Assembly: GCF_000426645.1 (NCBI RefSeq)
Contig: NZ_AUFT01000006.1
Span: 248,001-312,000, forward strand
Direction of reading: 5' to 3'
DNA length: 64,000 nt
From: Nakamurella lactea DSM 19367
Lineage (GTDB): Bacteria > Actinomycetota > Actinomycetes > Mycobacteriales > Nakamurellaceae
Position 1 is the stretch's first letter. Each line of letters begins with the position of its first letter. This document shows, piece after piece, positions 28,398 to 35,930 of the stretch. The translations under genes were made by a program, and so were the position numbers. The notes beneath the pieces are model-generated. The model had not been told where the DNA came from. It saw only the letters and a list, made by a program, of their open reading frames with translations, and did no database searches.

Positions 28398-29497
28398 GGC
28401 GCCTCGGCGGGATCAGAATGCGTCCTCGTCCCAGACGCCCGCGGCCTGATCATGCAAACCACTCCGGGCGCGCCGCGCTCAGCCACCACCCGGTACCCAC
28501 TGCTCTGATAGCGCCGAATGTTGGCCTGGCTGCGTGCCCCGGTGAACAGACACAGGGTCTGACACCCTGGATCGCAGGCTGCCTCAGCCAACTCGAGAAG
28601 CCAGCCACCCACGCCTCGGCCGCGCTGGTCGGGGGCGACTGCGAGGCGACCAACGTGCCACTCGTCGTCGATCCGGCGGGCTCGGATCATCCCTAACAGC
28701 CTCCCATCACGCCACAGGCCCCAGGACTGCCAATCGGCAAGCCAGTCCTTGATCTCCTCCGGCGACTCCAGCAACGCAGGAATGGCCAGCGAGTCGTTGG
28801 CAATCGCTTCGTCAACCCAGCAGCACCGTTGCAGCACGGCCACCTCGGCAGCGTCTTGAGGACCCAGCCGTCGCAGGTAGGTCCCCGGCAGCGGGCCGGG
28901 GAGGGTGCCGTCCTGTTCCTGCTCGCGGAGAGGCCGGAGGGTGTGGCTGAGCCGGACCAACTCGTCGAGGACTGCGGCGGCCGCTGCGTCGCGGCCAACA
29001 TCGGGGCGCAACCGGCCGTGCTCAACTGCGTCGCCGATGCGGATCGCCAGCGTTGCGCCCGTTGGCACCAACCGCAGCGTGGTGACCACCTGCTTGGCAT
29101 GCTGGACCGACCTGGTGCCGGCGGAGGTGTTCCCGTAACTGACGAACGCGACCGGCTTCCAAGCCCATTCCCGGGAAAGGTAGTCCAGCGCGTTCTTCAG
29201 GGACGCCGGCATCCCGTAGTTGTATTCCGGCGTCACCACGATGAAGCCGTCAGCGGCATCGACCATCGCGCTCCACCGTCGGGTGTGCTCGTGCCGATAG
29301 ATCGCCGTGGACGGCTGCTCCTCCTCGTCCAGGAAGGGCAGGCCCAGCTCGGCCAGGGAGACCGGAACCAACTCGACGGCGCGGTCCGCCGCCTGATGGG
29401 CAAGGCTCCCCGCCAGCCACTCGGCGATCGACGGCCCCAACGCTCCGGGCCGCGTGCTGCACACGATGACAAGGACTCGCAGACATCTCGTTAACAT
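28301..29497 (-). CDS. NADPH-dependent FMN reductase fused to a GNAT acetyltransferase
   Basis: A 398-residue two-domain protein. Residues about 5-190 are a flavodoxin-like FMN reductase: CSTRPGALGPSIAEWL binds the FMN phosphate and TPEYNYGMPASLKNALDYL is the family signature. After a short linker a GNAT domain follows, with the acetyl-CoA motif VGRLAVAPDQRGRGVGGWLL. The final 40 or so residues are basic and unstructured and are encoded antisense to the end of the quinone oxidoreductase gene. The two domains are in one uninterrupted frame. Start ATG at 29497 sits in an inverted repeat shared with the divergent MarR gene. Confidence 0.85.
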   Translation of the reverse strand: MLTRCLRVLVIVCSTRPGALGPSIAEWLAGSLAHQAADRAVELVPVSLAELGLPFLDEEEQPSTAIYRHEHTRRWSAMVDAADGFIVVTPEYNYGMPASLKNALDYLSREWAWKPVAFVSYGNTSAGTRSVQHAKQVVTTLRLVPTGATLAIRIGDAVEHGRLRPDVGRDAAAAAVLDELVRLSHTLRPLREQEQDGTLPGPLPGTYLRRLGPQDAAEVAVLQRCCWVDEAIANDSLAIPALLESPEEIKDWLADWQSWGLWRDGRLLGMIRARRIDDEWHVGRLAVAPDQRGRGVGGWLLELAEAACDPGCQTLCLFTGARSQANIRRYQSSGYRVVAERGAPGVVCMIRPRASGTRTHSDPAEAPHGTSTTFPRDRRSSIARWASGASASEKRWPM

Positions 29498-29520
29498 AGA
29501 AACGAGATTAGTACTATGTT
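29493..29520. promoter_or_regulatory. Inverted repeat AACATAG...CTATGTT in a divergent promoter
   Basis: AACATAG (29493-29499) and CTATGTT (29514-29520) form a 7-bp perfect inverted repeat between the divergent fusion gene and the MarR gene, in a locally AT-rich stretch. The geometry suits a dimeric MarR protein bound over both starts. Confidence 0.5.
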
Positions 29521-29526
29521 GGTTAC

Positions 29527-29988
29527 ATGTCAATGAAACCGGTGCAGGCGGTCGATTCGTGGTTGGACGCGGACGAAGAGCGGGCCTGGCGAACGTTCCG
29601 GCGGATGATGGTCGTCGTCCAGGCGCGCACGGCACAGGACCTCGCCGAATTGGGACTTTCCGAAGCCGACTACGAGGTCCTCAGCACATTGTCAGAGGCC
29701 CCCGACCGGACAAGCACCCTGCACGCACAGGCCACCAAGATGGCCTGGTCGCGCAGCCGGCTCTCCCGACACGCGAGCCGCATGGAGTCCCGCGGTCTGG
29801 TCGAGCGACGGCCCGACCCGGACGACGGCCGGGGTTGCCTGCTGGTCCTCACGCCCCACGGGTTCGAGATCCTGGCCGAAGCCGCCCCTGCCCACGTGGT
29901 CTCGGTACGGCGGCACGTCATCGACCGACTGCGGCGCGACGACTTGGCGAACCTCGAACGTATCGCCGATCAGATCATCTCCGAGTGA
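29527..29988 (+). CDS. MarR family transcriptional regulator
   Basis: A 153-residue winged-helix regulator. Helix-turn-helix residues ATKMAWSRSRLSRHASRMESRG and the wing VERRPDPDDGRGCLLVLTPHG are clear. It is divergent from the FMN-reductase/GNAT fusion and an inverted repeat lies between them, so it probably regulates that gene and itself. Start at 29527 or at the Met two codons later. Confidence 0.88.
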   Translation: MSMKPVQAVDSWLDADEERAWRTFRRMMVVVQARTAQDLAELGLSEADYEVLSTLSEAPDRTSTLHAQATKMAWSRSRLSRHASRMESRGLVERRPDPDDGRGCLLVLTPHGFEILAEAAPAHVVSVRRHVIDRLRRDDLANLERIADQIISE

Positions 29989-30057
29989 TGTCGTCGCGGA
30001 TCGGGCCACTTCTGCGATTTCGCCGGACCCACCCACCCGAGTTCACGGCCCGGACCG

Positions 30058-31254
30058 TTAATCGCCCTTCACACTCACCAACTGCCTCAGCGTGTGCCGG
30101 ATCTCGACCAGATCAGCGGCGTCCGCCATCACTTGGTCGATGTCCTTGTACGCGGCCGGAATCTCGTCGATGAACGCGTCGGTGTCGCGGTACTCGATGC
30201 CGACCATCGCTGCCCGCAGGTCGTCCTTGCTGAACGTCTTGCGAGCCCTGTTCCGGGAGTAGGTCCGTCCCGCGCCGTGCGGGGCAGACCGCAGGGCGTC
30301 GGCATTTCCCTTGCCCACCACCACGTACGAGGCCGTTCCCATCGATCCCGGAATCAGCCCCGGCACGCCGACGCCGGCGTGGATGGCACCCTTGCGGGAC
30401 ACCCACAACCGCTCGTCGACGCCGTTGACGGTGTGCACCTCGGACGCCGAGTAGTTGTGGTGGCAACCGATGTCCTGCTCCACCGTCACCTCGGTGTCCA
30501 TCCAGTGCGACAGACAGGACACGGTGCGCTCCATCATCTCGTCGCGGTTGAGCGCGGCGAAGGTCTGCGCCCAGGTCAACTCGGCCAAGTAAGCCGCGAA
30601 CTCATCGGTGCCCTCGGTGAGATAGGCCAGGTCGGGGTCCGGCAACACCACGCCCGCATCGGCATTCACCGTCCGGGCGACACCGATGTGATGCTGTGCG
30701 ATCTGATTCCCGATACCCCTCGACCCAGAATGCAGGAACAACCAGACCCGATCGGCCTCGTCCGCGGTCACCTCGATGAAATGGTTGCCCGAGCCCAGCG
30801 AACCGAGCTGATGCCGCCAACCCTTACTGCGCGACTGAATGGTCGGCAGCAACTCGCCGGCCAGCTCCTCCAGGGTGGCGATCCGCGGCTCGGCAGTCGG
30901 CAGCACCTCCTCGTTGTGCCGACCCATGGACATCGGGATCGCGCGCTCGATCGAGGTCCGCAGTGTCGACAGTGGCTGGGCTGCAGCCGCTCTCGCGACC
31001 AGCTCCGACCGGCTGAACTGAGTGCGGACGGCACGCATGCCGCAGCCGATGTCGACCCCGACCGCCGCCGGAATGATCGCTCCCTTGGTCGGGATCACCG
31101 AGCCGACAGTCGCGCCCTTACCGAGGTGAGCGTCCGGCATCAACGCCAGGTGCGGGTGAATGATATCGAGCTCGGCGGTGAGCTTCGCCTGCTCCAGGGT
31201 GGCGTCGTCGATCATCGATGCCCAGCTGATCAATCTGGGTCCGATTCGCTGCAT
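30058..31254 (-). CDS. rtcB: RNA ligase RtcB
   Basis: Mn2+/GTP-dependent 3'-phosphate RNA ligase for RNA repair, 398 residues. Metal and guanylation motifs are present: PDAHLGKGATVG, VGVDIGCGMRA, GSLGSGNHFIEV, LHSGSRGIGNQ, HHNYSA and SAPHGAGRTYSR, whose His is the GMP-accepting residue by family analogy. I chose the ATG at 31254 because GAGAGGAC lies 8-9 nt upstream. A start at 31317 would run through two near-identical repeats and has no ribosome site. It lies 120 bp downstream of a small leader ORF, with an intrinsic-terminator-like hairpin in between. Confidence 0.93.
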   Translation of the reverse strand: MQRIGPRLISWASMIDDATLEQAKLTAELDIIHPHLALMPDAHLGKGATVGSVIPTKGAIIPAAVGVDIGCGMRAVRTQFSRSELVARAAAAQPLSTLRTSIERAIPMSMGRHNEEVLPTAEPRIATLEELAGELLPTIQSRSKGWRHQLGSLGSGNHFIEVTADEADRVWLFLHSGSRGIGNQIAQHHIGVARTVNADAGVVLPDPDLAYLTEGTDEFAAYLAELTWAQTFAALNRDEMMERTVSCLSHWMDTEVTVEQDIGCHHNYSASEVHTVNGVDERLWVSRKGAIHAGVGVPGLIPGSMGTASYVVVGKGNADALRSAPHGAGRTYSRNRARKTFSKDDLRAAMVGIEYRDTDAFIDEIPAAYKDIDQVMADAADLVEIRHTLRQLVSVKGD

Positions 31255-31287
31255 GATGCGGTCCTCTCGGAATGACGGGATTTGACG

Positions 31288-31317
31288 GTGTAGTGGACAC
31301 CGCTGTGTTGTGGACAC
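31288..31317. repeat. 13-bp direct repeat upstream of rtcB
   Basis: GTGTAGTGGACAC (31288-31300) and GTGTTGTGGACAC (31305-31317) match at 12 of 13 positions and start 17 bp apart, 34-63 bp before the rtcB start. Each copy contains GTGT...ACAC and could also fold. Operator or RNA element; unknown. Confidence 0.6.
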
Positions 31318-31351
31318 AAAGAAGCGCCGGCAACCCGAGGTCGCCGGCGCT
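31315..31351 (-). terminator. Intrinsic-terminator-like hairpin between leader ORF and rtcB
   Basis: Arms 31323-31331 and 31343-31351 (AGCGCCGGC / GCCGGCGCT) form a perfect 9-bp GC-rich stem with an 11-nt loop. Read on the minus strand it is followed by TTCTTTGTG. It would terminate transcription before rtcB unless relieved, which suggests attenuation. Confidence 0.6.
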
Positions 31352-31374
31352 CACGAGATGGTGAAGGACGCGGT

Positions 31375-31479
31375 TCAGGTCACCGATTCGAACGAGGCGG
31401 GTTGCGGCTCGGGCAGCGCGTAGCGCATGGCCGGCCGGCTCGGCTGTTCCGGTAGTCGGTGCCAGCTCTTACAGCTCAT
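31375..31479 (-). CDS. Small ORF (34 aa) with strong ribosome binding site, candidate leader peptide of rtcB
   Basis: ATG at 31479 is preceded by a near-ideal GAGGAGGCGACCG site, and the frame stays open for 34 codons (starts MSCKSWHRL, ends SFESVT). The peptide is Pro/Arg/Ser-rich with no hydrophobic segment and no run of one amino acid. No family is recognised. Its stop is 24 bp before the terminator-like hairpin, which fits a regulatory leader peptide; it may equally be a small functional protein. Confidence 0.5.
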   Translation of the reverse strand: MSCKSWHRLPEQPSRPAMRYALPEPQPASFESVT

Positions 31480-31521
31480 CGGTCGCCTCCTCGGCTCCGC
31501 ATCGTGTTCGTTTCGGTATGG

Positions 31522-31536
31522 GCGACAAACTGTCGC
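31522..31536. promoter_or_regulatory. Short inverted repeat GCGACA-AAC-TGTCGC
   Basis: A perfect 6-bp inverted repeat with 3-nt spacer, 43 bp upstream of the leader ORF start, in the likely promoter region of the leader-rtcB unit. Possible operator. The rest of 31540-31688 holds only a short GTCCAGCGCC triplication (31604-31633) and no supportable gene. Confidence 0.3.
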
Positions 31537-31688
31537 GTCGCTGACGGTACACGCACACCGCCCGAGCGCCAAAGGCTTTCGGAGACGTCGGCGCCGACCC
31601 GCGCTGTCCAGCGCCGTCCAGCGCCGTCCAGCGTCAACTGGTGTAGCGGCCGAGCGCTCCGCAAGGATTGGCCGGCAACAGCGAGCGT

Positions 31689-31738
31689 CCCCGCCCGGTG
31701 GCGACTGTTCGACCGAATCAGTCACCCTCCGGGCGGGG
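31689..31738 (-). terminator. Long hairpin after the GH3 gene, probable terminator
   Basis: CCCCGCCCGG (31689-31698) pairs perfectly with CCGGGCGGGG (31729-31738), with further pairing inside (GACT/AGTC). It lies just past the GH3 stop codon. No T-run follows, so it may act as a weak or Rho-assisted terminator. Confidence 0.45.
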
Positions 31739-31746
31739 TCGCCCGA

Positions 31747-34443
31747 TCAGTTGTGCTTGGCGTACCCGCTCACCGTGGATCCATCGCGGACGGTGATCGT
31801 CCGGCTCAGGGCCACGTCCTGCTCATTAGGTCCAACCTCCAACCTGCGGGTGCCGACGGCAGTGGTCCAGCCGGAGGCGTCCGACCAGTACTGCAACTGC
31901 CGCACTGGAATGTGCAGGGCGACCGTCACAGATTGCTTGGCGGCCAGCTGGATTCGACCGTAGGCGGCTAAGGCCTTGACCGCGAACTGCACGCCGTCCG
32001 GCGCCTGATCCGGTGCTCGCAGGTAGAGCTGCGGAACCTCGGCACCGGCAACCTTGCCGGTGTTGCGGACCCGGAAGCTGACGTTCAACCCGCCGTCGGA
32101 CGCTGTCGAGGTGCGCAGTCCCGAATACTTGAACTTGGCATAGGACAGGCCATATCCGAACGGGTACAGGGGCTTCTCCCCGGTCGCGTCGAAGAACCGG
32201 TAACCGATGTTCAGGCCCTCCGAGTAGGTCGTCTTGCAGGTGGAGTTCCGGCCGCCACTGGTACACAGCTTCCCGTCGGCGTCCACGCCGGCGCTGGAGC
32301 GTTCAGGGTGGTCGGCCTGGTGCGCCACTTCCTGATCCAGGCTCGTCGGCCAGGTGAAGGGGAGCCGCCCGCCGGGGTTGGCCTTGCCCAACAGCACGTT
32401 CGCCTGCGCCACTCCGGCCTGATCGCCCCCGTAGTAGACCTCGAGAACGGCCTTCACCGACGAAAGCCACGGCATGGCAATCGGTTCGTTGGACTGCAAC
32501 ACGACCACCGTATTCGGGTTCACCGCCGCAACATCGGCGATCAATTGGTCCTGGCCGTCCGGCAGCGGCGCCGACAGATCACCGGAGCCGGTCGCCCAGA
32601 CGAAGACCACCGCGGTCTTGGCCCGCTTCGCGGCAGCAACCGCGGCTGCGTGATTCTTCTTTTGTTGAGCCGGCGTGACCCAGTTCAGCCGGACCTCGAC
32701 CGGACGCCCCGACACGTCGGGGCTCTGGTCGACGGACAAGGTGTGCGGGCCGGCCGTCAGGGCGACCAACGTGCGCCCGTTAGCGAGGTGGTCCGTCGTG
32801 GACGTCGGCGCGTTCCCATCCGTCGGGTGCACAACGCCGTAACGAGCCGACGGTCCGAACCCGCCACCGACGGTGGTCAGCGTGTTCCCGTCGACCTTGA
32901 GGGTGGCCGTACCGCCCAACGCCTGGATGTTCAACCAGTAGTTGCCGGCCTTGGCGACCGTCAGATCGCCGCTCCAGCTCTGCGAGCTGCCGGCCGCCAG
33001 TGCCCGGTTGTTTCCGGTGGTGAAGTTCAGCCTCCGGTCCACCTGGGTGGCGGTGCTGCCGGGGGTGCTGCGGAGCAGCCCGGGAGATCCGTTGTGCGAC
33101 AGCGCCGAAGCCGGTACCGGGGCGCCGGTCAGGTCGTCGGCGACCGCGTACTTGATGTGCGAACCTGTCCCCTTGGTCTCCTTGCGCAGCGTCGTCAATG
33201 CACTGACCTGCAGGTCTACCAGCCCGCCGGCTGCCTCGCCACCGCTGTTGGTGGCGATGGTCTGCCCCGCGCCGGGTCCGATCAGGGCCAGCGACGACAA
33301 CGAGGACTTGCTGAGCGGAAGGATATTTCCTTTGTTCTGGAGCAGCGTGGCCGCATCCTGCGCCGTCTTGAGGACGACTCGTTGGTTCTTCGCGGTCGTC
33401 TCCGGCGTGACCGTGTGCTTGGAGTTACCGTCGAGCAGCCCGAACAGATCCATCTCGTAGAGAATTCGGCCGGCTGCCTCGGTCACCCTGGACACCTGGA
33501 TCGAGCCACTGCCGATCGCCGCCTTCAACTTGTCCTTGGTGAAGTACGAGCCGCCCGGCATCGACAGGTCAAGGCCGGCATTGAGGTCTGTGGTGCCGTG
33601 GTTGGCGCCCCAATCAGAGGTGACGAACCCTTTGAACCCCAGCTCGTTCCGCAGGATCTGGGTCAGTATCGTCGAATTCGCACACGCCTGGTACCCGTTG
33701 ACGGCGTTGTACGAGCACATGACGGACGAGACACCGGCTTTGACCGCATCGGCGAACGGCTGCAGGTAGATCTCGTGGAGCGTCTGCGAGTCAACAGTCA
33801 CATTGTTGCCGCCGTCGTACGCGATGTAGTGCTTGACCTGCGACATCACCCCTTGAGCCTGGATACCGGTGATCTCCGCCGCAGCGGTCTGGCCGGTGAG
33901 CAGCGGGTCCTCCCCGAACGTGTTGAATGCCCTGCCCCAGCTGGTATCTCGGTCCATGTTGACGAACGGTTCCAGGACAACGTCCTGGCCCAACGCCCGG
34001 GCGTCACGGCCGATGGTCGCTCCGTTCGCCTTGGCATCACTCTGGCTGAAGGTTGCGGCTACTCCCATGGTCGAGGTCATACCGGTGGAGTCCTGCCGGG
34101 TGATGACACCGGGCGGACCGTCGGACAGTCTGAGCGACGGAATGCCCAGCCGCGGGATGCCCGGCAGGTAGCCGGCCTGGTACTGCGAATCGGCAGTGGC
34201 CGTCTCGCGCACACCGTTCAGCAACGTCAGCTTTTCGTCCAAGGTCATCTTCGCGAGCAGCGCATCGACCTTGGCATCGCCGGTGACGGCCGGCGCCGCG
34301 ACAGCGCGCACCGCTGCCGTTGTGCTGACCGCGGGAGGACTGGCCGCTGCTGGCAGGAATCCTCCGACCAGGAACGCAGCCGCGGTGATGCCGATCGCAG
34401 TGGAAGCCGGTCTTCTCGACCACGGTCGAGTTGATGTCGTCAT
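31747..34443 (-). CDS. Secreted GH3 family beta-glucosidase
   Basis: An 898-residue glycoside hydrolase. The ATG at 34443 gives a clean signal peptide (basic start, hydrophobic core, cleavage near AAAS) and has GGAAGGACC upstream; the open frame continues to 34632 without an equivalent start context. GH3 N-terminal domain motifs are RLGIPSLRLSDGPPGV, VKHYIAYDGGNN and GFVTSDWGANHG, whose Asp is the family nucleophile. The C-terminal domain is interrupted by a PA14-like insert (about residues 430-590), and a fibronectin-III-like domain ends the protein. Substrate is probably a beta-glucoside or similar oligosaccharide. It is divergent from a ROK regulator. Confidence 0.92.
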   Translation of the reverse strand: MTTSTRPWSRRPASTAIGITAAAFLVGGFLPAAASPPAVSTTAAVRAVAAPAVTGDAKVDALLAKMTLDEKLTLLNGVRETATADSQYQAGYLPGIPRLGIPSLRLSDGPPGVITRQDSTGMTSTMGVAATFSQSDAKANGATIGRDARALGQDVVLEPFVNMDRDTSWGRAFNTFGEDPLLTGQTAAAEITGIQAQGVMSQVKHYIAYDGGNNVTVDSQTLHEIYLQPFADAVKAGVSSVMCSYNAVNGYQACANSTILTQILRNELGFKGFVTSDWGANHGTTDLNAGLDLSMPGGSYFTKDKLKAAIGSGSIQVSRVTEAAGRILYEMDLFGLLDGNSKHTVTPETTAKNQRVVLKTAQDAATLLQNKGNILPLSKSSLSSLALIGPGAGQTIATNSGGEAAGGLVDLQVSALTTLRKETKGTGSHIKYAVADDLTGAPVPASALSHNGSPGLLRSTPGSTATQVDRRLNFTTGNNRALAAGSSQSWSGDLTVAKAGNYWLNIQALGGTATLKVDGNTLTTVGGGFGPSARYGVVHPTDGNAPTSTTDHLANGRTLVALTAGPHTLSVDQSPDVSGRPVEVRLNWVTPAQQKKNHAAAVAAAKRAKTAVVFVWATGSGDLSAPLPDGQDQLIADVAAVNPNTVVVLQSNEPIAMPWLSSVKAVLEVYYGGDQAGVAQANVLLGKANPGGRLPFTWPTSLDQEVAHQADHPERSSAGVDADGKLCTSGGRNSTCKTTYSEGLNIGYRFFDATGEKPLYPFGYGLSYAKFKYSGLRTSTASDGGLNVSFRVRNTGKVAGAEVPQLYLRAPDQAPDGVQFAVKALAAYGRIQLAAKQSVTVALHIPVRQLQYWSDASGWTTAVGTRRLEVGPNEQDVALSRTITVRDGSTVSGYAKHN

Positions 34444-34768
34444 GGCACGTCGGTCCTTCCGGTGTCCCCGCTGGGACGTTTGGCCTCCGACAGCCCGCTC
34501 GTCACTCGACGCATGCTGCTGCGCAGGCTCACTGAGGTGAGGTTCCGAACCAGACCGGGCCGGGTGAGTCCGCAGGGGTTCGGCGTGAACGTTCTGCCCG
34601 GAATCGTTCATCTTCTGGTTGATTAGTGTCAAGGCTGCCAGCTTTTATTTCTGAGCATGGATTAAAGTGACACAGTTGCGCCTGCAACCTGCGCTTCCAC
34701 GGAACTGCGCCCCGGAATCGACCGCATCTGCACCAATCAGGGATCGGTGCCCTGCTACGGTTCGGCCC
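34444..34768. promoter_or_regulatory. Divergent GH3/ROK intergenic region (325 bp)
   Basis: No gene is supportable here. The segment 34620-34680 is markedly AT-rich for this genome. It holds GTGTCA (34626-34631) and its inverse TGACAC (34668-34673), with CTTTTAT and ATTAAAG placed symmetrically inside. TTGACA on the minus strand (34627-34632) could be a -35 for the GH3 gene, though no convincing -10 is seen. A ROK operator is expected in this region. Confidence 0.4.
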
Positions 34769-35914
34769 ATGGGTTCACGCGATACCAATCTCGACCGCGT
34801 GCTCGCGCTGGTCCGAGAGCGTCGATCCGTCAGCCGGACCGAGCTCGCGGCGGCCACCGGGCTGTCCCGCAGTGCCATCTCGACTCTGGTGTCCACCCTC
34901 ATCGATGCGAACCAGGTCGTCGAACGGGTGGGGCCACCGAAAGGACCGGGATCGGGCAGCGGCCGGCCGTCTGTCGAGCTGCTCCCGGTATTGCCTGCCG
35001 GGTATCTGTTGGCGATCGACTTCGGCCACAATCACATCGCTGTCGCCGTTGCCGAGACCGATGGTCGAATTCGCAGCCGGCGTCGCATCGAGATCCAGGT
35101 CGACGCACACGCACCCGAAGCGCTCGACAACTGCGCGCAACTGGTGGCAGCGACGTTGCACGATCTCGGCGCACCGATCGAGCGGGTATTGGCTGCGGCG
35201 GCGGGCATTCCAGGGCCGTTGGATTCGACGCCGCAGCGAAACGTGATGTCCCCGACCATCCTTTCCAGCTGGGTGGACCTGTCGCCGGAACTGGAGTTGG
35301 AGCGCCGAATCGGGCTGCCGGTCCAGGTCGACAACGACGCCAATCTCGGGGCGTTGGGCGAGCTACGGTTCGGTGTCGGGGGACGTCTCGGCGACTTCCT
35401 GTACGTCAAGGCATCACACGGAGTCGGGTCGAGTCTGGTGCTGTCGGGGAGGCCATATCGCGGCGCCACTGGTATCGCCGGCGAGATCGGACACACCCAG
35501 ATTCCAGGTCTGACGCAATGGTGTCGGTGCGGGAACCACGGTTGCCTGGAGACGGAGGCCTCCATCGACGTGGTCCGGGACAAGCTCAGCCGTATTCGTC
35601 CTGAATTGGCGGAACCGGCTGTCGCCCAATCGGATCCGGCCGGCCGTCGCATCCTGTCCGGGGCGGGACGGACGATCGGCAGGGTGATCGCCGACCTGTG
35701 CAACTGTCTCAACCCAGCGGGGGTGATCATCGGCGGCGAGCTCAGCGAATACGGCGACCCGGTGATGGACGGCATCCGGGAGTCGATCGACAGGTTCGCG
35801 CAACCTGCTGTCTCCGACGCAGTCACCGTTGTCCGCGCCGAAACCGGTTCCGACGCAGAGCTTCTCGGCGCTCTGGCGATGGCGACCGACGCAGTGCTGG
35901 GTGTGGTGCGCTGA
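34769..35914 (+). CDS. ROK family transcriptional regulator
   Basis: A 381-residue protein with an N-terminal winged helix (VSRTELAAATGLSRSAISTLVSTL) and a sugar-kinase-like ROK domain (DFGHNHIAVAVAETDGRI; zinc motif CRCGNHGCLE). Such regulators bind sugars and repress uptake or glycosidase genes. The ATG at 34769 starts directly at the DNA-binding domain; a GTG 102 bp upstream adds an unconserved leader. Divergent orientation makes the GH3 glucosidase the obvious target. Confidence 0.88.
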   Translation: MGSRDTNLDRVLALVRERRSVSRTELAAATGLSRSAISTLVSTLIDANQVVERVGPPKGPGSGSGRPSVELLPVLPAGYLLAIDFGHNHIAVAVAETDGRIRSRRRIEIQVDAHAPEALDNCAQLVAATLHDLGAPIERVLAAAAGIPGPLDSTPQRNVMSPTILSSWVDLSPELELERRIGLPVQVDNDANLGALGELRFGVGGRLGDFLYVKASHGVGSSLVLSGRPYRGATGIAGEIGHTQIPGLTQWCRCGNHGCLETEASIDVVRDKLSRIRPELAEPAVAQSDPAGRRILSGAGRTIGRVIADLCNCLNPAGVIIGGELSEYGDPVMDGIRESIDRFAQPAVSDAVTVVRAETGSDAELLGALAMATDAVLGVVR

Positions 35915-35930
35915 CCGATCTGAAGCCCTG

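Noticed and set aside
31378-31402. tRNA T-loop-like sequence GTTCGAATC (minus strand) in the rtcB leader
   Set aside because: The flanking arm does not pair well and no acceptor, D or anticodon arms can be found, so it is not a tRNA; it lies in the small leader ORF.
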